Of a stretch of 22,298 nt of DNA, positions 8,441-14,562 are shown piece after piece (positions within the stretch are counted from its first letter, which is position 1; every line of letters begins with the position of its first letter). The notes below the pieces were generated by a model. That model was not told the DNA's origin, did no database searches, and saw only the letters and a program-made list of their open reading frames with translations. The position numbers and the translations under genes were made by a program. This DNA comes from a virus, in the IMG/VR virus record IMGVR_UViG_3300025598_000197, positions 1-22,298 of that record; one strand, written 5' to 3'.

Positions 8441-8902
8441 TTAGAACGTCACAACGTCACCGTACACCTGGAAGGATACGGTATTGCTGTTACCAGAAAC
8501 TGTGGTCACATTCACATAAAGTGCTTGTGTCAAGTTGCCAGTAATGGCTGTTGTTGTTGAATAAGGCGTTGCAATGGTCAAATCTTGGTATCTACCAGCA
8601 GCAGTGATGTTACTCAAAGCCACGTTAGCCACTACTGCATTGCTGGCATTGCCATCATTGCTAGTTGTAATGGTAACGTAGGCTGAAGAAACAGAACCAG
8701 AAGGGTTGTTTACCGTGATTCTTCTAGGAATGACTCCACCTGAACCCACAGCAGAACCTGAGTTTGTGAGGCCACCACTCAACAAAGGAATGGTAGCGAC
8801 AGCATTACCCAAGGTTGCCATGGATACAACTTGAGCTGAACCAATGCGACCATATCCAAATGAGTCTAAATAATACTGACTGACTGAATCTGGATTAGAC
8901 AT
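8441..8902 (-). CDS. Small virion-type protein, function unknown
   Basis: A 153-residue protein, low in charge and rich in Ser, Thr, Val, Asn and Ala. It begins SNPDSVSQYYLDSFGYGRIG and continues with beta strands such as SSAYVTITTSNDGNASNAVV and SNTVSFQVYGDVVTF. Composition and position (second gene after the major capsid) suggest a head decoration or neck-associated beta protein. AAGGA is 7-8 bases before the ATG. There are no Cys residues, membrane segments or catalytic motifs. I do not recognise a family. Confidence 0.75.
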   Translation of the reverse strand: MSNPDSVSQYYLDSFGYGRIGSAQVVSMATLGNAVATIPLLSGGLTNSGSAVGSGGVIPRRITVNNPSGSVSSAYVTITTSNDGNASNAVVANVALSNITAAGRYQDLTIATPYSTTTAITGNLTQALYVNVTTVSGNSNTVSFQVYGDVVTF

Positions 8903-8912
8903 GGTTCATTCC

Positions 8913-9257
8913 TTATGATGCGTTGTATGTGCCAGACACGTTCTGTCCCCCGTCAACAGTCAACAAAGTAACTGTAGCGTTGGTAACAGAAGAGTTAGCA
9001 AACACGTTAACACCGTCAGAGAAAATCATGCCACCAGTGTTGTTAGCCAACACGGTAGATACCGCAGTGATGTTACCGTTTGTGTTAACTGCTGATGTGG
9101 CCTGGATGGTCACGTTGGCAGTGGGGAACACAATGTAAACACCAGCGGGAATGACGTTACCAACTGTTGTTGCGGGTGTCGTAGTGAGCTGGAAATACGC
9201 ACCTGGCGTATTGGCAACTGCACTGGCAAGGATAATTTTATTAAGAGCTAATGCCAT
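8913..9257 (-). CDS. Small virion-type protein directly after capsid, possible decoration protein
   Basis: A 114-residue protein, almost without charges, starting MALALNKIILASAVANTPGAY. Short beta strands follow (VIPAGVYIVFPTANVTIQAT, NATVTLLTVDGGQNVSGTYN). A strong AAGGAG lies 8 bases before the ATG. It is the first gene after the major capsid gene, a place where capsid decoration or stabilising proteins are often encoded, but no motif proves this. It shares the Val/Thr/Asn-rich style of 8441-8902, and the two may be structurally related. Confidence 0.75.
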   Translation of the reverse strand: MALALNKIILASAVANTPGAYFQLTTTPATTVGNVIPAGVYIVFPTANVTIQATSAVNTNGNITAVSTVLANNTGGMIFSDGVNVFANSSVTNATVTLLTVDGGQNVSGTYNAS

Positions 9258-9269
9258 TTCAAATTCTCC

Positions 9270-10292
9270 TTATAGTGACAAGTAGTTGTAGCCAGTGATC
9301 TTAGACATTGACTTGGGCTTGACAGACACCAATTCAGCAATCATAAGAACAGCACCGACATAACCGATTTGCCAGTTGGGAAGAGTGGACTCAAACCCTG
9401 TAAACACAAATGAACCTTGCTCGTGGATATACAAGCTCAAGTAGTTGGTGTTCAGGAAGTACACTGTACCTTCTGGGCAATATGGATCGGGATAGATTGG
9501 CACACCAGCAACCATCAAAGCTCTGAATGCAGCTTGAGGGCCGTTGTTGTCACCGTCAAAGCCTGATCCAGGTGTGATGACGTATTGCTCTTGACCAACA
9601 AAGTCTTGAGCCAACAAAGTCCAAGTACCAAATCCGCAAACACCGAATGAGGGCATTTCTGCACCTTTTTTCACTGTTCCAGAGATGTATTGGAGAATGT
9701 TTTGTCTTGTGGGGTTTACGTTACCAGCGTTGTAAACCTTGGACTGCCACCATGTGTATGTGGAACGGTTGATGTTACCGTAAGTCGTTTGGTAAGCAGC
9801 ACCACCAGTACCATCATCCACAGCAGCGGGCAAACCGATGAACTGTTGATTGTTTGTGGTGTTGTTGTACAAAGCTGTTGCCATCGCATCCATCATCACG
9901 TTGGTCGCATCGTTCATGCGGGCCTCGATCAAAGGAATGATAGCAGCGTCTTGTTGAGCCACACCTTCCATACCGAGGAACGGTACGGGAGAGATCATCA
10001 ACTTGAGGTCGTACTCGGCATTGTAAGCACCTTGTTGGACTGACGGCTGGGCAAAAGAGCCAGAGTAGTCAGACCATTGAGCGTTCACAAATTGTGCGCC
10101 TTGGACGGGAACGGTTACAGAAGATACACCACCGCTGGCTTGTTGACTGTTAGCAATCAACGCTGCCATGAGAGGCGTAGAGTTATACAGTTGTACAACC
10201 AGTTTGGGGATGAACGCACGTCTTGTAACGTAAGTTAATTCCGTAAACTGACTTGACCCTGTTTGAGGCAGAATACCGCCACCAATAGCCAT
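9270..10292 (-). CDS. Major capsid protein
   Basis: A 340-residue protein, predicted to form the icosahedral shell with the HK97 fold. ATG 10292 is preferred because AAGGAG lies 8 bases upstream; an in-frame ATG at 10316 has no ribosome site. An N-arm region (LTYVTRRAFIPKLVVQLYNS) is followed by a beta-rich E-loop-like stretch (VSSVTVPVQGAQFVNAQWSD) and a long helix (IPLIEARMNDATNVMMDAMA). The C-terminal part has IYPDPYCPEGTVYFLNTNYL, FVFTGFES and a final VSVKPKSMSKITGY, a common ending for capsid proteins of environmental phages. It follows a scaffold-like gene, as expected. Family assignment is by pattern and position. Confidence 0.88.
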   Translation of the reverse strand: MAIGGGILPQTGSSQFTELTYVTRRAFIPKLVVQLYNSTPLMAALIANSQQASGGVSSVTVPVQGAQFVNAQWSDYSGSFAQPSVQQGAYNAEYDLKLMISPVPFLGMEGVAQQDAAIIPLIEARMNDATNVMMDAMATALYNNTTNNQQFIGLPAAVDDGTGGAAYQTTYGNINRSTYTWWQSKVYNAGNVNPTRQNILQYISGTVKKGAEMPSFGVCGFGTWTLLAQDFVGQEQYVITPGSGFDGDNNGPQAAFRALMVAGVPIYPDPYCPEGTVYFLNTNYLSLYIHEQGSFVFTGFESTLPNWQIGYVGAVLMIAELVSVKPKSMSKITGYNYLSL

Positions 10293-10344
10293 AGTTAGCT
10301 CCTTAAAGACGGGCATTTCTGCCCAAACAAATGATTACCCTCTT

Positions 10345-10875
10345 TTACAAACCAATAGGCCGTTGAGGTTTACGCAAATCTGCGAAAGCCCTAACAGCCT
10401 CTTGCTGCGCTGCACCTCTTGGGTCCTTCCAATACTTGCCAAGATCAAACTGGCGAATAGCGGATGGATTGTATCCAGAAGGTGTAGGTTTAGCAGCTTG
10501 TTTCATCCAGTTGTGATACTCGGCTGCTGTCTCGTGGTCAGCAATCTTTTTCTCCAACATGAGTTTTTCAATTTCAGGCACATCTGCCTCACTAGCAAGA
10601 CCTTTTTTAACAAGTTCTTGTCTGCGTTTTTCCAAATTCTCAACAGCCTCTCTTTGCTGGAACTTGGCTTTAAGGGCCTCATTCTCAGCTCTCATTTGAC
10701 TAAGAGCATTGTTGGTGTTGTCCTCAATTTCCAATTCAGGAACAGTGAGTCCAGGACGAATCTTTTTGGTCAAACGCAAAATGTCTTTGCGAGTCTCAGG
10801 CGTTTCTGCTAACTGAGACATCAAAGCAGCAAGTTCATCTCGTTGCTCTGGGGACATATTTTCTAGTGAAGCCAT
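10345..10875 (-). CDS. Putative capsid scaffolding protein
   Basis: A 176-residue, strongly helical and charged protein directly before the major capsid gene, the usual scaffold position. Residues about 55-120 (ALSQMRAENEALKAKFQQRE, then ENLEKRRQELVKKG) look like a coiled coil. The C-terminal part (about 140-176) is basic and Pro-containing (FADLRKPQRPIGL), as in scaffolds that bind coat through a basic end. The first 40 residues (SPEQRDELAALMSQLAETPE) are also helical. AGAGGG precedes the ATG. No catalytic motif is present. Length and composition suit a scaffold, but sequence identity to known ones is not evident. Confidence 0.75.
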   Translation of the reverse strand: MASLENMSPEQRDELAALMSQLAETPETRKDILRLTKKIRPGLTVPELEIEDNTNNALSQMRAENEALKAKFQQREAVENLEKRRQELVKKGLASEADVPEIEKLMLEKKIADHETAAEYHNWMKQAAKPTPSGYNPSAIRQFDLGKYWKDPRGAAQQEAVRAFADLRKPQRPIGL

Positions 10876-10896
10876 TTTGTTACCCTCTTACCTTTG

Positions 10897-11079
10897 TTAA
10901 ATAACTTTTTTGCCGTCACCAGGCTTCTCAACTTTCATGCCTGTTGTAGCTGCTTTGTTTGCGCTAGACAAGCCACCAAATTGTGAATAGCGAGGTGTGT
11001 TAATGACAACGCCATTTTTCTGGTTGTTGTCAGTAGGTCTACGAGGTTGTGAAGCACCTCTGGGTTTAAATAAGTCCAT
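10897..11079 (-). CDS. Small basic late protein, function unknown
   Basis: A 60-residue basic protein, MDLFKPRGASQPRRPTDNNQ onward, ending GMKVEKPGDGKKVI. It is rich in Pro, Gly, Lys, Arg and Asn and probably disordered. A good ribosome site, AAGGAG, stands 6 bases before the ATG, which supports it as a real gene. It lies between the Pro/Gly-rich gene and the scaffold gene. In style it resembles the 56-residue product at 11836-12006 (both have NTPRYSQ/TYRQ-like stretches between Gly and Lys), but I would not call them homologous. Confidence 0.7.
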   Translation of the reverse strand: MDLFKPRGASQPRRPTDNNQKNGVVINTPRYSQFGGLSSANKAATTGMKVEKPGDGKKVI

Positions 11080-11088
11080 GATAACTCC

Positions 11089-11577
11089 TTACATTGGGGG
11101 GGGCATACCGCCACCAGGAGGTGGAGGTGGGGGTGGAGGCATTCCACCACCAGGTGGTGTCATACCAGGAAGTGGTCCAGCAGCCATGGCTTTACCTTCA
11201 GGGGTAGCACCACCAGCTTGAGGGAGAGATTGCAACATCTGAATGATTTCAGATTGTTGAAGTTCGTTGGTTTTGTTTTTGCGTGGTCCAAGAATTTTGT
11301 TCAGAGTAGAAATGGCAGACAGGATTGACTTGCCTTCTTCTGTGTTGGACCCAATAGATGCGAGAGACTGCTCAAGCAAGTCTTGAGCCATCCCGAGATT
11401 GATCATTGATGCTTCTTTAGAACCCATCTTAGGTTCTGGCGTTGACATCGGTGCGCCCATGGGAGGAGTTTCAGCATCGGGTGTAGGTTGGGGCAAACCA
11501 GATGTTGCGGGAATAGGAGTCCCAGCGGACCTTGGTCCACCCATCAATTCCATCAGTTTGTCTTGAGGTACACTCAT
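11089..11577 (-). CDS. Pro/Gly-rich late protein between portal and scaffold genes
   Basis: A 162-residue protein. Residues 1-55 are Pro-rich and disordered (PPMGAPMSTPEPKMGSKEAS). Residues about 55-120 form helices (MINLGMAQDLLEQSLASIGS, then GKSILSAISTLNKILGP). The tail (about 125-162) is low-complexity Pro/Gly, with eight prolines in a row flanked by GGGMPPP on each side. AAGGAG lies 6 bases before the ATG. Proteins of this layout recur between portal and scaffold or capsid genes in environmental phages as I recall, with no known role; assembly or protease-like functions are not supported by any motif. The poly-Pro/Gly DNA is repetitive and prone to length variation. Confidence 0.75.
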   Translation of the reverse strand: MSVPQDKLMELMGGPRSAGTPIPATSGLPQPTPDAETPPMGAPMSTPEPKMGSKEASMINLGMAQDLLEQSLASIGSNTEEGKSILSAISTLNKILGPRKNKTNELQQSEIIQMLQSLPQAGGATPEGKAMAAGPLPGMTPPGGGMPPPPPPPPGGGMPPPM

Positions 11578-11632
11578 TTAAATCTCCTTACCCGTGTTTG
11601 TAACCATTTAATCACCTGTTGTCAAGTGAGGT

Positions 11633-11658
11633 GGGAGGTATTTAGCGACATACCCCCC
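11633..11658 (-). other. RNA hairpin downstream of the 10-residue gene
   Basis: GGGAGGTAT (11633-11641) pairs with ATACCCCCC (11650-11658), with one mismatch in 9 and an 8-base loop. On the minus-strand transcript it lies just after the stop of the 10-residue ORF. No T-run follows, so it does not look like a terminator. A matching arrangement follows the 12-residue ORF. Confidence 0.45.
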
Positions 11659-11680
11659 AATGTCGGTTCATCCTTGCGGA

Positions 11681-11713
11681 TTACTTACGCTTATGTTTAC
11701 GTCCACGTTTCAT
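11681..11713 (-). CDS. Tiny ORF for 10-residue basic peptide MKRGRKHKRK
   Basis: ATG-AAA-CGT-GGA-CGT-AAA-CAT-AAG-CGT-AAG-TAA encodes MKRGRKHKRK: eight of ten residues are Lys, Arg or His. A textbook ribosome site, AGGAGG, lies 6 bases before the ATG, stronger than most genes in the window. It resembles the 12-residue product at 11784-11822 in the core MK-x-GRKH-[RK], though codons differ at Gly, Arg and His. This points to selection on the peptide and not to recent DNA duplication. It is far too short for gene finders. A nucleic-acid- or protein-binding peptide acting in head assembly is a guess from charge and position between portal and scaffold. Confidence 0.55.
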   Translation of the reverse strand: MKRGRKHKRK

Positions 11714-11732
11714 GGTGAGCCTCCTGATAAGC

Positions 11733-11756
11733 GGTTTCTCATCAAGGGGAGAAACC
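11733..11756 (-). other. Perfect 8-bp RNA hairpin between the two tiny ORFs
   Basis: GGTTTCTC (11733-11740) and GAGAAACC (11749-11756) form a perfect 8-bp stem with an 8-base loop. On the minus-strand transcript the hairpin follows the stop of the 12-residue ORF and ends about 7 bases before the AGGAGG of the 10-residue ORF. Without a T-run it is not a standard terminator. It may affect ribosome access, mRNA processing or stability. Confidence 0.55.
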
Positions 11757-11783
11757 ATACCCTTCTTCCTTTGCAAAGAAGTC

Positions 11784-11822
11784 TTAACGTCTTGTCTTGC
11801 GGTGTTTTCTGCCGTATTTCAT
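11784..11822 (-). CDS. Tiny ORF for 12-residue basic peptide MKYGRKHRKTRR
   Basis: ATG-AAA-TAC-GGC-AGA-AAA-CAC-CGC-AAG-ACA-AGA-CGT-TAA encodes MKYGRKHRKTRR, with eight basic residues of twelve. AGGAG lies 7 bases before the ATG, and the ORF begins 13 bases after the stop of the preceding 56-residue gene, so it sits in the late operon like an ordinary gene. Its similarity to the 10-residue product 70 bases downstream, despite different synonymous codons, argues against chance. No function is known to me; the charge suggests binding to nucleic acid or to acidic virion parts. Confidence 0.55.
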   Translation of the reverse strand: MKYGRKHRKTRR

Positions 11823-11835
11823 GGTGTACTCCTGT

Positions 11836-12006
11836 TTAAGTTCTTGCATAACTACGCTGGGTTCTTCCCCCAGACGAGTTTTTAACACCAGTTTGACGGT
11901 ATGTCAAACCTGGACCTGAAGTTTGTTTTTTCAGGGTTTCTGAACTCACTCTTGGCTGGTCTGCTTTAGATTGAACTTGTGGACCGCCAATATTTTTAGT
12001 AGCCAT
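11836..12006 (-). CDS. Small 56-residue late protein, function unknown
   Basis: An open frame encodes 56 residues, MATKNIGGPQVQSKADQPRV onward, ending GGRTQRSYART. ATG 12006 overlaps the portal stop (TGATG) and has AAGG 6 bases upstream; an ATG one codon earlier (12009) has poorer spacing. The product is basic, polar and probably disordered, with no Cys and no membrane segment. It follows the portal gene and precedes the two tiny basic ORFs, suggesting a head-assembly accessory role, but nothing in the sequence proves it. Confidence 0.65.
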   Translation of the reverse strand: MATKNIGGPQVQSKADQPRVSSETLKKQTSGPGLTYRQTGVKNSSGGRTQRSYART

Positions 12007-13643
12007 CATTCACCTTCTTTCTTAGGACCTTTGTGTTCTGGTTTACCTTTTGAGGGTGGAGGAGATGGGGGTTTCCCACCTTGCTGTGCCTCCAATTTCT
12101 TGAGCCTATCCAACAACTCTTCTTTCATGGGGGGTTCGATCAACTCAATCAAAGACTTTTTGTCAATAGCACCAGCCTTGAACAAGTTGAAAGCCATTTG
12201 GCGGTTGTCTTCCATGAAGATGGGAGAGTTGGAGTGAGCGTCCACTTTCACTGTAAAGTTTTTGGTGAACTGCTCGGCTATAAATGTATTGCCTTCTGTG
12301 TCTTTGAACCGTGTATCGTCATACATTTGCATGGCTTTGAGATACAAGGTAGCCATTTTTTCTAACGAGTCCTCAATGATGAGGGCACGTTTTTTGGTAC
12401 GACTAGAGCCAAGTCGGGCCAGCTGGCTTGCATGACCAGCCGACCGTACCCCAGCTTCGCCCTTACCCGACAAAACATTACCGATGCCTGATGCCTCTTC
12501 AAACATGGCATCAACTTCACGAATTTCTGTGAATAGATCAGGTGGCATATTGGGAGCCATCTTCTCTACTTTTGCGTTGGGCATATCTGTGGATAACAAA
12601 CCGCCCGCACGATTAAGCGCAAAATTCTTTTCATCCAAAATGCCCGTGAATCCAATCAAGGCCGTGGGAGGAGACACTTGCTTGGACAATATGTCTAAGA
12701 TTTCAGTCATGCGTCTGTTGCGCAGCTGCTGCAAGTAGATCAGGCGTTGAACTTCAGAACCACCCCAGAAGTAATCGTAAAGTGGGTTGGGACAGACTTG
12801 AATGAAAGGCAACTCACCCTTCATGAACAACTCTTCACCTGGGCGGTCATAAATGATCACGTCAGGATCAGCTTTGGTTACAACTCTGTAATCTCTTTCA
12901 TCATCGTCCCAGACATAAAGTTCAGTCATCTCGACTGTCTCTTCTGCCACTTCCGCTTTGTAGCGGTTACCACCTGACAAGTCTAGATTGACGTTACCGT
13001 AAATGGTGGGGTTGGATTGGGAAATGATGATGCGTTCTAGGCCGTTTGCAATTTCAGTTCTCTCGTGTGGCATAGACCCAACACGAGCAACAATGGCCTC
13101 CCTGTTGGGATGCGAGTAGAGGCGGGCATACAAGTCACTCTTGGTGATGTAGTATTTTTGAATGATGGCCTCTTGCCTGTCTGCGTAAGTCAAGTCTTCA
13201 CGCAAGACTCCCATCGTAGACGGTTCAACCATGTAAGGCTGAACAGTGCCATTCATCATGACCAGTTTGACAAAAGTTGTACCGTAGGCAAGTGACCAAG
13301 TGACCGCAGAAGAAAATACTTGATCAGCGTTGGTATTTAGCCACTCATCGTTGAGTGCTTTTGTCAGGACTGGAACTTTGTGATGTTCGCCTGGGGGGAC
13401 AGATGCCCCCAGATTGATGCTGAACCTCGTAGTCTCGGCTGAATATAAAAACGAGGTGAGTTGATCAATGTGGGGGAAAATTTTATTGTACAGAGCTGGG
13501 GCTTCGTCAGGCCCGTTACCAAAAAGATACCAATTGCGCAGACCCGCATAGTCAACCTTGCGGGCGTTTAAAGACACCTCACACTTGTAGATGACTTCAC
13601 GGAAAAAGATTTCTCTCTCTAGCGCATTCTTGGGTATCTTCAT
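12006..13643 (-). CDS. Portal protein
   Basis: A 545-residue protein forming the ring at the capsid vertex through which DNA is packaged and to which the neck binds. The early part has RNWYLFGNGPDEAPALYNKI and FPHIDQLTSFLYSAETTRFS; the middle has ELPFIQVCPNPLYDYFWGGS and QRLIYLQQLRNRRMTEILDI, a typical wing-to-stem transition. The C-terminal third contains VKVDAHSNSPIFMEDNRQMA, then FNLFKAGAIDKKSLIELIEP, a pattern common in portals of environmental podo- and siphophages. The end (about 515-545) is a Pro/Lys-rich tail. The ATG overlaps the stop of the upstream gene (ATGA). Its place after TerL and before scaffold and capsid agrees. Confidence 0.88.
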   Translation of the reverse strand: MKIPKNALEREIFFREVIYKCEVSLNARKVDYAGLRNWYLFGNGPDEAPALYNKIFPHIDQLTSFLYSAETTRFSINLGASVPPGEHHKVPVLTKALNDEWLNTNADQVFSSAVTWSLAYGTTFVKLVMMNGTVQPYMVEPSTMGVLREDLTYADRQEAIIQKYYITKSDLYARLYSHPNREAIVARVGSMPHERTEIANGLERIIISQSNPTIYGNVNLDLSGGNRYKAEVAEETVEMTELYVWDDDERDYRVVTKADPDVIIYDRPGEELFMKGELPFIQVCPNPLYDYFWGGSEVQRLIYLQQLRNRRMTEILDILSKQVSPPTALIGFTGILDEKNFALNRAGGLLSTDMPNAKVEKMAPNMPPDLFTEIREVDAMFEEASGIGNVLSGKGEAGVRSAGHASQLARLGSSRTKKRALIIEDSLEKMATLYLKAMQMYDDTRFKDTEGNTFIAEQFTKNFTVKVDAHSNSPIFMEDNRQMAFNLFKAGAIDKKSLIELIEPPMKEELLDRLKKLEAQQGGKPPSPPPSKGKPEHKGPKKEGE

Positions 13644-14161
13644 GTTTTAACTTTCAAACCCTCATGGTCTACCATTGTGCCTGGACCAGCTTTGGGGGGC
13701 GTAAATGTACCTATGTCTTTGGGCATGATGCTCACAGACTCATCTCTTACAGACTTAAATTGCCCACCCATAACGGACTTGAGGTTGATATTACCACCAT
13801 TCCCCCATAGAACGCTATCCCCTGGACGTGCCTCTTTGGGTTGCATACCCGCAATTTTCTCGTTGGTGGTCTTGATTGCCTCTGTAGCCTCTGCAAATTG
13901 CTTGTCAGAGAGCTTATTTTTGCGTTTTAGGTAACCAGTTTGGTGTTCACCTTCTTTTGTGGACTTGATGTCCGTCATATCAAACTCTAAAGCCAATTGT
14001 TTGACGTTTTTGTCCGTTTTCTTGGTATTTGCGGACACAAGACCCACTGGTTGAAGAAAAACGACCGATAACTCGGCATTACAGCCTTTCATCGGGCATT
14101 TTGGCTCCCAAGCCTCAAAAATACCGTGAGATTGACAAAAATAGTCTTTTAACACTGCCAT
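13640..14161 (-). CDS. Zinc-ribbon-like protein between terminase and portal
   Basis: A 173-residue protein. The N-terminus has C9-x2-H12 (FCQSHGIFE) and C22-x4-C27 (KCPMKGC), a plausible short zinc ribbon like that of FmdB-type regulators. The rest is charged and helical (KNKLSDKQFAEATEAIKTTN) and ends in Gly/Pro-rich sequence. Proteins with this start and an FDMTDIKSTKEGE-like segment occur beside portal genes in environmental phages as I recall; no function is established. AAGGGGG lies 4 bases before the ATG. Zinc binding is inferred from the Cys/His spacing only. Confidence 0.78.
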   Translation of the reverse strand: MAVLKDYFCQSHGIFEAWEPKCPMKGCNAELSVVFLQPVGLVSANTKKTDKNVKQLALEFDMTDIKSTKEGEHQTGYLKRKNKLSDKQFAEATEAIKTTNEKIAGMQPKEARPGDSVLWGNGGNINLKSVMGGQFKSVRDESVSIMPKDIGTFTPPKAGPGTMVDHEGLKVKT

Positions 14162-14175
14162 ATTACCCCCTTATG

Positions 14176-14562
14176 TTAAGTTTTAGACAAAATATTGTTC
14201 ATTTGACTGTAGTCATGCCTATTTCTAGGCCCCAATACTACTTTGGGTTGCCCGCTGGACATATCAATCTTCATGTGTGGAAAGAATGGAGTCTTTGGGT
14301 CTTTCTTGAATTCTACAAATCGGGTTTGATCTCTGCGCTGCATGACCCTTACACCGCCCTCTTTCCAGACCTTGTAAGCCTTGTTGACCCGCTTTTGGAT
14401 GTATTCAGTGAGTGGTTGTTTGTCATAGATGAACACATCGTAAAAATGTTCCATGTTCACCCCCGCTAATTCGGCAAACAACTTGATAGAAATGCCCCGA
14501 TCCTTGTCTAGGTAGAACCGTTTCATCTCAATCTTGAGCTGATCTTTACTGAGTGGTTGCAT
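14176..14562 (-). CDS. Small HTH-like protein overlapping terminase; possible small terminase or regulator
   Basis: A 128-residue protein from ATG 14562, chosen for GGAGG 5 bases upstream; the frame opens to a TTG seven codons earlier. The gene overlaps the 3' end of TerL by 17 bases. Residues about 20-60 (RGISIKLFAELAGVNMEHFY, then FIYDKQPLTEYIQKRVNKAY) read as helix-turn-helix followed by helices. The C-terminal half is basic. The position next to TerL and the DNA-binding-like fold allow a small terminase subunit, but such subunits usually precede TerL. No other small terminase candidate is obvious apart from the small genes near 17672-18398. Confidence 0.75.
   Translation of the reverse strand: MQPLSKDQLKIEMKRFYLDKDRGISIKLFAELAGVNMEHFYDVFIYDKQPLTEYIQKRVNKAYKVWKEGGVRVMQRRDQTRFVEFKKDPKTPFFPHMKIDMSSGQPKVVLGPRNRHDYSQMNNILSKT

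Noticed and set aside
10293-10316. Longer start for the major capsid protein at ATG 10316
   Set aside because: No ribosome site there, while AAGGAG stands at correct spacing before ATG 10292.
10363-10812. Plus-strand open frame of 149 codons opposite the scaffold gene
   Set aside because: Ser/Cys/Phe-rich shadow with no ribosome site, opposite a well-supported gene.
11578-11607. Nine-residue ORF MVTNTGKEI ending directly before the Pro/Gly-rich gene
   Set aside because: It has an AGGTG-type ribosome site, but the product has no relation to the basic peptides, and the DNA is better explained as the ribosome-site region of the next gene.
14029-14469. Plus-strand open frame of 146 codons across the gap between two late genes
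   Set aside because: Crosses two supported minus-strand genes and has no ribosome site or recognisable sequence.
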